64,000 nt of DNA from contig JAKSLY010000001.1 in NCBI GenBank assembly GCA_024400955.1, forward strand, positions 186,001 to 250,000, in the 5' to 3' direction. Of the stretch, positions 8,479 through 16,203 are shown piece after piece. The notes under the pieces are model-generated. The model saw only the letters and a list, made by a program, of their open reading frames with translations. It did no database searches and had not been told where the DNA came from. Made by a program: the position numbers and the translations under genes. Each line of letters opens with the position of its first letter. Positions within the stretch are counted from its first letter, which is position 1. Source of the stretch: Treponema sp. Lineage in GTDB: Bacteria > Spirochaetota > Spirochaetia > Treponematales > Treponemataceae.

Positions 8479-9297
8479 ATGAAGACTTTTGAACTTAGGG
8501 ACAGGTCCATCACGACTGATCTTCCTGCATTCATCATGGGAATTGTAAACTGTACGCCGGACAGCTTTAACCCCCAGAGCCGCGGCGGGGCTGAACTTGC
8601 CCTTAGGCTTGCCGGTGAAGGGGCGGACATACTTGACCTTGGGGGGGAATCTACAAGGCCTGGAAGTTCCTATGTTGAGGAAGAAGAGGAAATACGCCGG
8701 GTGGTTCCGGTCATAGAAGAGATAAGAAGGCATTCTGACATACCGATTTCGGTTGACACGAGGAAAGCTGCCGTCATGAAGGCCGCATTTGAGGCTGGGG
8801 CTGACATTCTTAACGACATTTCCGCCCTTGAAGATGATGCCGGGATGGCGGATTTTGCTGCGGAAACTGGAATTCCCGTTATTCTCATGCATAAGAGGGG
8901 AACCCCACAGGACATGCAGAAGAATACCGGCTATGCCGATGTTTTTGCAGAGACCAGCCGTTACCTTGAGGAACGTGCCATTTTCGCCATGGAAAGGGGA
9001 ATCTCTCCCGGGCGCATAATGGTGGATCCAGGAGTGGGCTTTGGAAAGGACCTTCATGGTAACATAGAGCTCATAAGGAACTGCGGAAAGCTTTGCGGGG
9101 CAAAATATCCGGTGCTCATGGCATTGTCAAGGAAAACCTGCATCGGGCAGATGACCGGCCGCGAAAAGCCGGAGGACCGCCTGTATGGAACCCTTGCCGC
9201 CGACTTGCTTTCCGTAATGGGAGGGGCCTTCATGGTGCGAGTCCACGATGTGGCTCCTTGTCGAGATACTCTTTCTGTATTAAAATCTCTCATGTAA
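8479..9297 (+). CDS. folP: Dihydropteroate synthase
   Basis: 272-residue TIM-barrel enzyme that joins p-aminobenzoate to dihydropterin pyrophosphate in folate synthesis. Family signatures are clear: MGIVNCTPDSF at the N-terminus, LDLGGESTRPGS, SVDTRK, NDISAL, DPGVGFGKD and the phosphate-binding LSRKTCIG. A ggagga Shine-Dalgarno lies just after the dxs stop, 15 bases upstream. The gene ends 5 bases before cdaA, so the two are very likely cotranscribed. Confidence 0.96.
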   Translation: MKTFELRDRSITTDLPAFIMGIVNCTPDSFNPQSRGGAELALRLAGEGADILDLGGESTRPGSSYVEEEEEIRRVVPVIEEIRRHSDIPISVDTRKAAVMKAAFEAGADILNDISALEDDAGMADFAAETGIPVILMHKRGTPQDMQKNTGYADVFAETSRYLEERAIFAMERGISPGRIMVDPGVGFGKDLHGNIELIRNCGKLCGAKYPVLMALSRKTCIGQMTGREKPEDRLYGTLAADLLSVMGGAFMVRVHDVAPCRDTLSVLKSLM

Positions 9298-9302
9298 TTG
9301 AT

Positions 9303-10130
9303 ATGAATGAAGTTTCGGTTTTTTTCAGGATATATGACGGAATAAGGCCTGCCATAGACATTGCAGTCCTGAGCTTCCTCATGTACAAGGCTTACAGTCT
9401 CATCGTAAAGACCAATGCCGTTCAGCTCATAAAGGCTGCGGTAACTGTGGTTACGGCCTATGCCATTGCGGTTCTTCTCCAGCTGCACACCCTTCTGTGG
9501 ATTTTCTCCGTAATTGCTCCGGGTCTCATGCTTGTCTTTGCCATTGTTTTCCAGCCGGAACTGAGAAAGCTTTTCCTTAAGCTGGGCCAGACCAGGTGGT
9601 TTACCTTCGGTTCCAGGGCAAAGCATTCATACGTGGATTCCGTTCTCATTGCGGCAGAAATGCTTTCCAAGCAGAAGAGGGGCATGCTTGTGGCCTTCAT
9701 GCGCCATACAAAGATGGATAACATTATTGGAACCGGTACAAGGCTCAATGCAGACCTGTCTTCAAGCCTGCTGGTGACGATTTTCGGGCACAATACGCCC
9801 CTTCACGATGGAGCGGCCTTCATCCAGGGGGGGAGAATAGTTGCTGCCGGGTGCTTTCTTCCGGTCAGTGAACAGTACGACATAAAGAAAACCTTCGGTA
9901 CCAGGCACAGGGCTGCCCTGGGACTTAGCGAGGCAAGCGATTGCATTGTTCTTGTTGTAAGCGAGGAGACGGGGGCCTACAGCCTTGCCTATGATTCCAA
10001 GCTGCATTATGACCTGACCCTTGAGCAGGTTACTAGAATCCTGGAGCGCCAGCTGGAAATCACTCCTGAACAGCAGATTATTGAGGATACCATTGATGAA
10101 CATAAAACAATTACTGGCACGTCTGTCTGA
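9303..10130 (+). CDS. cdaA: Diadenylate cyclase CdaA
   Basis: 275 residues from ATG 9303; the frame is open upstream inside folP, but the N-terminus MNEVSVFFRIYDG fits CdaA. Three membrane helices occupy about residues 15-85, followed by the DAC domain with HDGAAF (DGA at 169-171) and GTRHRAALG (199-), the two motifs that bind ATP and metal. It makes cyclic di-AMP at the membrane. The end overlaps cdaR by 35 bases, which fits the known CdaA-CdaR pairing. The glmM gene that follows in Firmicutes is not present here. Confidence 0.95.
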   Translation: MNEVSVFFRIYDGIRPAIDIAVLSFLMYKAYSLIVKTNAVQLIKAAVTVVTAYAIAVLLQLHTLLWIFSVIAPGLMLVFAIVFQPELRKLFLKLGQTRWFTFGSRAKHSYVDSVLIAAEMLSKQKRGMLVAFMRHTKMDNIIGTGTRLNADLSSSLLVTIFGHNTPLHDGAAFIQGGRIVAAGCFLPVSEQYDIKKTFGTRHRAALGLSEASDCIVLVVSEETGAYSLAYDSKLHYDLTLEQVTRILERQLEITPEQQIIEDTIDEHKTITGTSV

Positions 10131-11145
10131 AAACTGGCCTGCAAAAGCCGTCTGCTTCATTCTTGCAGGAGCCATCTACTTTTTTCACCAGATGTCCCTT
10201 CTTGAGACAAAGACTTTTACGGTTCCCCTTGAGGTGAATTCCGACGGGCTGATGATTACCGCACTTTCTGTGGAAAGCAAGAAGTACATCAGGATAAAGG
10301 TCCGCGGCGAGAGGGAGGACTTGAGTTCAATCTCCGACATGGATTTTAAGGCATATACAAACATTTCCGGAAAGGATGAGGAAGGAATCTATGAATTCCC
10401 CGTGTATGCAGAACTGTCTGAGCGCATCATCAGGATGAACATAGATCCGCTTGAAATTTCGGTTCAGCCTGAATTCGTAAAGCTTCCAATTCAGAAGAAG
10501 GCATACAAGGCTGTTCCTGTGGTGGCAACGGTTACGGGAAAACCTGCATACGGGTACAAGGCTGTTCATGAAAAGTGTGAGCCGGGTTACTTCATGATTT
10601 CGGGGCCTGCTTCCGTCGTTGAAGAGATTACGGGCATTCCGACTGCCATTGTTGATGTGGACGGTGCCAAGAAGACTGTGGTAAAGACGGTTTCCCTGGT
10701 GAACATGACTTCCGCCGTAAAAATCGAGGACAGGGACAGCGTAAAGGTTACGGTCCCTGTGGTTAAGGAAGGAATGGTAAAGGACTTTAGCCTTGTTCAG
10801 GTGGAATATGTCAATGTTCCTGAAGGCCTTGCTGTTACTGGCGATGTGACGGCCATTGACATTTCAATTGAAGGCAGCGTTCTTGACCTTGAAAGGCTCA
10901 AGGCTTCTTCCATAAAGGTTTACGCAGACTGTTCTTCCGTTACCGGTGAAGGCCAGTATGTTGTTCCCGTAAGGGTTGATGTTTCCTCCCTGTTCTCCGT
11001 TGTGTATAAGTCAAGGGAAGAATTGAACGTTACTGTTGTAATAAAAGAATCCCAGGGTACCGAAAATAATATGGAGGGCCATGATGATTCCGCCGGGGAA
11101 AATGGCTCCCAGGTTACGTTGCAGAAAGGTCCGGAAGTGTCCTAG
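10096..11145 (+). CDS. cdaR: CdaR/YbbR-domain regulator of CdaA
   Basis: 349 residues from ATG 10096, inside the end of cdaA. A single membrane anchor (about residues 15-32, KAVCFILAGAIYFF) is followed by an extracytoplasmic region of repeated beta-rich YbbR modules (recognised by VPLEV, IRIKVRGERE, VPVVATVTG, YFMISGPASVV patterns). The C-terminal tail is polar and probably disordered. In Firmicutes CdaR binds CdaA and modulates its activity from outside; the overlap here supports the same pairing. No catalytic motif is seen. A different start (10021) exists but would place unrelated polar sequence before the anchor. Confidence 0.88.
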   Translation: MNIKQLLARLSENWPAKAVCFILAGAIYFFHQMSLLETKTFTVPLEVNSDGLMITALSVESKKYIRIKVRGEREDLSSISDMDFKAYTNISGKDEEGIYEFPVYAELSERIIRMNIDPLEISVQPEFVKLPIQKKAYKAVPVVATVTGKPAYGYKAVHEKCEPGYFMISGPASVVEEITGIPTAIVDVDGAKKTVVKTVSLVNMTSAVKIEDRDSVKVTVPVVKEGMVKDFSLVQVEYVNVPEGLAVTGDVTAIDISIEGSVLDLERLKASSIKVYADCSSVTGEGQYVVPVRVDVSSLFSVVYKSREELNVTVVIKESQGTENNMEGHDDSAGENGSQVTLQKGPEVS

Positions 11146-11160
11146 GGAGCACGCCTTAAG

Positions 11161-11544
11161 ATGATTTATGGAATTGGATGCGACATAACGAAAATTTCCA
11201 GGTTTGAGAAATGGGTCCAGAACGAATCCATGATAGACCGGTTCTACAATCCGGAGGAAAGGCCTGATGCAACTGCAAGCTTTGGACGCAAGTGTGAATT
11301 CTATGCAGGCAGGTTTGCAGTCAAGGAAGCTCTTTCCAAGGCCTTGGGAAGCGGGATTTTTGTCCTTAACCTGAAGGAAATCTGCGTCAGGAAAAATACC
11401 GAGGGCAAGCCGGAACTTTTGCTTACGGGAAAGACCAGGCAGATGGTGGAATCAAGGTGCGGAAAGAATTTCAGGGTGCACATTTCCATCAGCCATGAAA
11501 AGGAATATGCACTGGCTTACGCAGTCATTGAGTGCGGAGAATGA
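11161..11544 (+). CDS. acpS: Holo-[acyl-carrier-protein] synthase
   Basis: 127 residues, normal AcpS size. It transfers the 4'-phosphopantetheine group of CoA to apo-ACP. The signatures are GIGCDITKISRFE (Asp8 for metal), then FYAGRFAVKEALSKALG and a C-terminal HISISHEKEYALAYAV. It starts 15 bases after the cdaR stop. Confidence 0.95.
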   Translation: MIYGIGCDITKISRFEKWVQNESMIDRFYNPEERPDATASFGRKCEFYAGRFAVKEALSKALGSGIFVLNLKEICVRKNTEGKPELLLTGKTRQMVESRCGKNFRVHISISHEKEYALAYAVIECGE

Positions 11545-11559
11545 ATATAGGAGAATGTT

Positions 11560-12462
11560 ATGGCAAGCAACCTCAGCAGGTCTTTTGATGAAGAAAAAAA
11601 GCCCGCCATTTCTTATTGGGCAAAGGAAAAAATGGTTTGTCCTGTCTGCAAGGGAAAATTCAGCCAGGAAGTCATGCATCAGGGTGGCGGAAGAACCATA
11701 GCAGGAAACCTTACTGATGAACTTCACAGGCTGTACGAGCCTTCAAAAAAATATGGCCGCGTTTATCCCATCATTTACGATGTTGGATGCTGCCCCGAAT
11801 GCAATACGGCATTGCTCTGGAAGGATTTTAAGGAAATCAAGGACGGAAATTCCCTGGACAGGCTTTATGAGACTTCTGCAAAGAGAAAGGCCATAGTCGA
11901 AAACATTTTTCCCCATTATGACCTGAGATATGAAAGAACCCTGTACGAAGGGGCTGCCATGTATTACCTTGCCTTGCTCAGCTACGAGCAGGTGGACCTG
12001 GCTTATGCACCGACTTTCAAGAGGGCAATGATCTCCCTCCGTCTTGCATGGATCTGCAATGACCTTGAATCCGTATGTCCCGGCCATAACTTTAACGTTG
12101 TAGCCCAGGCTTTTTACAACAAGGCCCTTTATTTTTACCAGCAGACCCTTGTAAACGAAACTGGAAGAATCGAAACCATCGGCAGCGTAAGCAACTTTGG
12201 CCCTGATACGGACAAGAACTATGGCTATGACGGAATCATCTACCTGAGCGGACTTCTGGAATACAAGTACGGCCAGAGGGAAAACCAGGAACTGAGGCTT
12301 AAGAAGCTTGATGAAAGCAAGAAAGCCATTGCAAGAATCTTTGGCCTTGGAAAGTCAAGCAAGTCAAAGCCGGGCCCACTTCTTGAAGTTGCAAGAAACC
12401 TTTATGAGAACATAAAGAACGAGCTTTCTTCAAACAACATCTTTGAAGATGACGATGAATAA
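11560..12462 (+). CDS. DUF2225 family protein with a Cys-rich zinc-binding-like site
   Basis: 300 residues. The N-terminal third has CPVC (Cys27, Cys30) and CCPEC (Cys77, Cys78, Cys81), spaced as a four-Cys zinc site. The rest is helical with tetratricopeptide-like character (YEGAAMYYLALLSYEQVDLA, RAMISLRLAWICNDL). Proteins of the DUF2225 family occur in spirochaetes and Firmicutes; their role is unknown to me. Shine-Dalgarno ggaga lies upstream. It overlaps truA by a few codons, so it is in the same operon. Confidence 0.8.
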   Translation: MASNLSRSFDEEKKPAISYWAKEKMVCPVCKGKFSQEVMHQGGGRTIAGNLTDELHRLYEPSKKYGRVYPIIYDVGCCPECNTALLWKDFKEIKDGNSLDRLYETSAKRKAIVENIFPHYDLRYERTLYEGAAMYYLALLSYEQVDLAYAPTFKRAMISLRLAWICNDLESVCPGHNFNVVAQAFYNKALYFYQQTLVNETGRIETIGSVSNFGPDTDKNYGYDGIIYLSGLLEYKYGQRENQELRLKKLDESKKAIARIFGLGKSSKSKPGPLLEVARNLYENIKNELSSNNIFEDDDE

Positions 12463-13255
12463 CGTTCACCTGACCATATCCTATGACGGAACCGATTTCT
12501 GCGGATGGCAGCGTCAGGACAAGTCCAACAATGGCCGTCCCGTAAGAACCGTTCAGGGGGAACTGGAAAAGGCCCTGAGAAAAATGCTCAAGGCTGATGT
12601 AAAGCTTTATGGCAGCGGCAGGACCGATAGCGGTGTCCATGCCTTTGGCCAGTCGGCTAATTTTGAATCCCCAGTGGAAAACATTCCCGTTGAAAATTAC
12701 ATCCGCGCACTGAACGGCCTTTTGCCTGCAGACATCAGGATTGTAGGATGCAGGTATGAAGACGAAAAATTCAATTCCAGGTTTAGTGCCACAAGCCGAA
12801 TCTACAGATATTTCATTCAGGCCGTAAATCCTCCCTTTGCCCATGAAAGCCGTTACAGGTGGCATGTTGCCCACAAGCCCGACATAAACCGCCTTAACGC
12901 CATGTGTGCCTGCCTGAAGGGGGAAATTGACTGCGCCACTTTTGCTGCGGCAGGGGATGCAAGCCTTTCCACAAAAAGATATCTTGAGGATGCCCATTTT
13001 TACTGGCAGGATGAGGAAAGTGGCCTTCTGGTTTTTCAGATTGAAGCCAACGCTTTCCTGTGGAAGATGGTGCGCTCAATTACCGGAACATTGATTGAAT
13101 GCGACAAGAAGGGTTTTGCCCCTGGGGAATTTGAAAGGATCCTTAAAAGCTGCGACAGGTCTCAGGCCCTTACGACTGCACCTGCAAGCGGACTTTTTCT
13201 GTATAAGATTGTCTTTGACGGAACCATGCGTCATGACCGTTGGAACAATTCCTGA
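12455..13255 (+). CDS. truA: tRNA pseudouridine(38-40) synthase TruA
   Basis: 266 residues from ATG 12455 (MNNVHLTISYDGTDFCGWQ); ATG 12449 or TTG 12443 would add two or four residues. The catalytic Asp is in GRTDSGVHA; the C-terminal half has the FQIEANAFLWKMVRSITGTL block. It isomerises uridines 38-40 in the anticodon arm of tRNAs. It overlaps the DUF2225 gene and converges on priA, leaving 12 bases between the stops and no clear terminator. Confidence 0.95.
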   Translation: MNNVHLTISYDGTDFCGWQRQDKSNNGRPVRTVQGELEKALRKMLKADVKLYGSGRTDSGVHAFGQSANFESPVENIPVENYIRALNGLLPADIRIVGCRYEDEKFNSRFSATSRIYRYFIQAVNPPFAHESRYRWHVAHKPDINRLNAMCACLKGEIDCATFAAAGDASLSTKRYLEDAHFYWQDEESGLLVFQIEANAFLWKMVRSITGTLIECDKKGFAPGEFERILKSCDRSQALTTAPASGLFLYKIVFDGTMRHDRWNNS

Positions 13256-13267
13256 GTCTTCCCTAAA

Positions 13268-15286
13268 TTACAGCAGGTCCACTGGATCCGTGTCCACTTC
13301 GATGTAGACATCCTTTGGTGCCTTGTATCCCCACACGAGAATTCTTGCTGCCTGCAAAAGGGGATTGATGTTTTGTCCCCGGAGAAGAATCTGGTACCTG
13401 TGCTTGTTGTTGACCATTTCAAGGGGGCATTCTGACGGCCCAAGAATTTCAACGCCGGCAATGTTTCGTTTTTGCAGGATGTTGGCACCTGACTGGGCTG
13501 CAATCATGGCGGCATTTTGCTGCTGTGACCTGAATACAAGCCTCAGCAACCTTGAGTAGGGAGGGAATCCCAGCATCTGCCTCATTTCAAGTTCCCTTTG
13601 GTAAAATCCACTTACGTCTCCGCGCACTGCAAAATCTATGGCATCCCTTTCCGGGCTGTAGCTTTGGATTATGACCTTTCCGTCTGGAAAGAATCTTCCG
13701 GCCCGGCCTGCAACCTGGGTTATGAGGGCAAAGGTTTTTTCCGAGGCCCTGAAGTCCGGCAGGTGGAGGGATGTATCTGCAAGCACGACACCAACAAGCT
13801 TAAGGTTTGGAAAGTTGAGTCCCTTTGCAACCATCTGGGTTCCGAGCATTATGTCCGATTCACCTTTCCGGAAGGCATCGAATTTTTCCTGCAGTTCCCC
13901 CTTGTGGTGAAGGCTGTCCGTATCGGCGCGGGTGATTCTTGCGTTGGGGAATTTTGCCTTTACTTCCGATTCAATGTATTCCGTTCCAAACCCAGAATAG
14001 CCTATGTCCAGGGATCCGCATTCCGGGCACTGCTGTGGTGGTGAAACGGAATATCCGCAGTAGTGGCACCTGAGCCGGTTCTCGCTTTTGTGATAGGTCA
14101 TTGCCACGGAACAGTTCTTGCACTTTAATTCAAAACCGCAGTCGGAGCACCTGAAAAAATGGGTGAAGCCGCGGCGGTTAAGGAAGAGGATGGTCTGCTT
14201 TTTTTCTGCAATGGCGGTTTTCATTTCTTCCTGGAGCCTGCGGGAAATGCAGCTTTCTCCTCCGGGTTCCAGCGAAAGGTTTACGCAGCTGATTTCTGGA
14301 ACGGCACCGCCTGCAAGCCTTTTTGTAAGCAGGTGGCGGCAGATGCTTCCTTTTTCCATTGAATGCCAGGCTTCCATTGATGGTGTTGCAGATCCCATTA
14401 TGAGGGGGATGGATTTTCTCTTGCACCTGAGCATGGCAATCTGCCTTGCATGATATCTTGGGGAAGAACCGGACTTATAGGAAGAGTCGTGTTCTTCATC
14501 TATTATGATGAGGCCAAGGTCTGGCAGTGGTGCAAACACAGCGCTTCTTGCCCCGATGACAACCCTTGCTTCCCGGTGGAGGATTCTTCTCCATTCACCA
14601 AGTCGCTGGCTTGGAGTAAGCTGTGAGTGGAGGACTGCTGCAGTGTCCCCGAATCTTGCGCGGACGGCTTCCACAACCTGCGGGGTAAGTCCTATTTCCG
14701 GCACCAGGTAAATTACGCCCTTTCCCTGGGCCATGAGCCTTTCTGCACAGGTAAGGAAAACTTCAGTCTTGCCGCTTCCTGTTGTTCCGTAAAGGTAGTG
14801 AAATAGTTTTTGCGATGACGGGTTAAGAATTCCTTCCACTGCATCCTGCTGCTCGCTGCTCAAGGTAAGCTTTTTTGCATCAAAACTTTTTTCATCCTGA
14901 AAGAGGGAAAATCCTGGAATGTCGGTTTCCCTTTTGCCGGAGGGAATCATGGCAAAGACACATTCTCCGATGGGCGAAAGATAGTATTCGCTCATGAACT
15001 GGGCCAGGGAATACAGCTCCTGCGTAAGGAGAGGCTCAGTGTCGATGTACCTGATGGCGCTTCGTATCCTGTCGGTGCCAACGGCGCAGTTTTCCGGAAG
15101 GGTGTCGCTTGCATATACAACAAAGCCGGTTGTCTTTCTGTTGCTGAATTTTATTTCCACCCGGCAGCCGAAGGGGTTTTCCGGCAGGGGATTTTTTTCC
15201 GTTTCCTCAGGTTCAAGATAGGTAAAGGCCTGGTTTACAGGTACGTTGAGGACGACATTTATGAAGCGGGGCTTTCTGCAATTCAT
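13268..15286 (-). CDS. priA: Primosomal protein N' (replication restart helicase PriA)
   Basis: 672 residues from ATG 15286; a longer open frame upstream lies inside the neighbouring gene and is rejected. N-terminal DNA-binding domain begins FINVVLNVPVNQAFTY. The helicase core has Walker A GTTGSGKTEVF, DEEH box and ATPSMEAW. A zinc-binding segment with paired Cys (CSDCGFELKCKNC, CHYCG, CPECG) sits in the normal PriA place, followed by GTQMVAKGLNFPN. It reloads the replisome at stalled forks. The start overlaps the udg stop in an ATGA arrangement, so the two are translationally coupled. Confidence 0.96.
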   Translation of the reverse strand: MNCRKPRFINVVLNVPVNQAFTYLEPEETEKNPLPENPFGCRVEIKFSNRKTTGFVVYASDTLPENCAVGTDRIRSAIRYIDTEPLLTQELYSLAQFMSEYYLSPIGECVFAMIPSGKRETDIPGFSLFQDEKSFDAKKLTLSSEQQDAVEGILNPSSQKLFHYLYGTTGSGKTEVFLTCAERLMAQGKGVIYLVPEIGLTPQVVEAVRARFGDTAAVLHSQLTPSQRLGEWRRILHREARVVIGARSAVFAPLPDLGLIIIDEEHDSSYKSGSSPRYHARQIAMLRCKRKSIPLIMGSATPSMEAWHSMEKGSICRHLLTKRLAGGAVPEISCVNLSLEPGGESCISRRLQEEMKTAIAEKKQTILFLNRRGFTHFFRCSDCGFELKCKNCSVAMTYHKSENRLRCHYCGYSVSPPQQCPECGSLDIGYSGFGTEYIESEVKAKFPNARITRADTDSLHHKGELQEKFDAFRKGESDIMLGTQMVAKGLNFPNLKLVGVVLADTSLHLPDFRASEKTFALITQVAGRAGRFFPDGKVIIQSYSPERDAIDFAVRGDVSGFYQRELEMRQMLGFPPYSRLLRLVFRSQQQNAAMIAAQSGANILQKRNIAGVEILGPSECPLEMVNNKHRYQILLRGQNINPLLQAARILVWGYKAPKDVYIEVDTDPVDLL

Positions 15287-16146
15287 TTCTGGCTGACGTA
15301 GTATTTTTCCGAGTAGTCGGGCCTGGTTTTCTGAAGGCGGTCGCGGAACCTCTTGAGGTCTTCCCATGCTGCTGCCTTGAGGGCTGGCTGTGCAAGGAGG
15401 GCTTCGGGAGAATGGATAGCCATGAGGGGAATCTTGTTTCCGCAAAAGTCGTATTCAGCCCATTTGCCGTGAATGTCGTTGATTCCCATCTGGGTGTTCA
15501 TGAGGGACTGGGCTGCAGTTCTTCCAAGGGCCAGGATGAAGGACGGCTTGAGGATCCTTATCTGCGTCTGGAGAAAGCCTGAGCAGGACTGGATTTCGTC
15601 AGTCATGGCGTAACGGTTCATTGGCGGCCGGCATTTTACGATGGTTGTAATGTAGCAGTTGGCTCCACGTCCAAGTCCGATGGCACCGAGCATCTTGTCA
15701 AGGAGTTCACCCTGGGGACCTCCAAAGGTTGTGCCTGACATGTCGTCTTCCTGGGTTGGAACTTCGCCGATGACCAGTACGTATGGATTCAAGTTTCCCT
15801 GTCCAGGGGCAGGAAGTTTTCTTGTGCGTGAAAGAATGCAGTTGGAGCAGGAGGCTATTTTTGTTCCAAGGGTTTCAAGGGTCATGCCTCCCGACGGTTT
15901 TTGTCCAGGTTCAGCAGGAGATGCAGGAGTTGATGATGCGGAAGAAGGTGAAGGAACTGGTGGCTCCTGCCGTTCCTGTATTGGCTCCGGTTCAACGGAC
16001 TGGGCCGGCTGGGGTTCAATGTATTCAATGAAGTCGTCGTCAAAATAGGGAGCTTCCTCCAGAAATGAGGGGGATGCGTATCCATAGGCCCATGATGATG
16101 CGCTCTTGAGCAGGTTGTATATCTGGTTTTTCTGGTCGCCGGTCAT
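15283..16146 (-). CDS. Family 4 type uracil-DNA glycosylase with altered motifs
   Basis: 287 residues. A low-complexity Pro/Glu/Ser-rich N-terminal region (about 35-88) precedes a glycosylase domain. Cys100, Cys103, Cys172 and Cys188 have the 3-69-16 spacing of the [4Fe-4S] ligands of family 4 enzymes. Motif 1, usually GEAPG or GEGPG, reads GEVPTQEDD; the usual VG-RAG segment reads FGGPQGELLDKML; motif 2, usually HPS or HPA, reads HSPEALL. It excises uracil if active. No Shine-Dalgarno; a -10 ends 6 bases before the ATG. Confidence 0.85.
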   Translation of the reverse strand: MTGDQKNQIYNLLKSASSWAYGYASPSFLEEAPYFDDDFIEYIEPQPAQSVEPEPIQERQEPPVPSPSSASSTPASPAEPGQKPSGGMTLETLGTKIASCSNCILSRTRKLPAPGQGNLNPYVLVIGEVPTQEDDMSGTTFGGPQGELLDKMLGAIGLGRGANCYITTIVKCRPPMNRYAMTDEIQSCSGFLQTQIRILKPSFILALGRTAAQSLMNTQMGINDIHGKWAEYDFCGNKIPLMAIHSPEALLAQPALKAAAWEDLKRFRDRLQKTRPDYSEKYYVSQK

Positions 16147-16152
16147 TTTGCC

Positions 16153-16181
16153 ATTCTATACGACTGTTGCCGTTTTATCAA
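16153..16181 (-). promoter_or_regulatory. udg-priA promoter, leaderless type
   Basis: Minus strand TTGATA (16181-16176), 17-base spacer, TAGAAT (16158-16153), then 6 bases to the ATG at 16146. It overlaps the divergent promoter of the barrel gene. Confidence 0.5.
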
Positions 16182-16195
16182 TAATCAGCTAAAAT
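16167..16195 (+). promoter_or_regulatory. Promoter of the first barrel gene, leaderless type
   Basis: TTGCCG (16167-16172), 17-base spacer, TAAAAT (16190-16195), then 8 bases to ATG 16204. No Shine-Dalgarno precedes the start. Confidence 0.45.
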
Positions 16196-16203
16196 ATATT
16201 GTT

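Noticed and set aside
9093-9302. N-terminal extension of CdaA
   Set aside because: It lies inside folP in another frame; MNEVSVFFRI at 9303 is the natural start.
15287-15445. N-terminal extension of PriA
   Set aside because: It lies inside udg; the start at 15286 overlaps the udg stop as ATGA and gives a standard PriA N-terminus.
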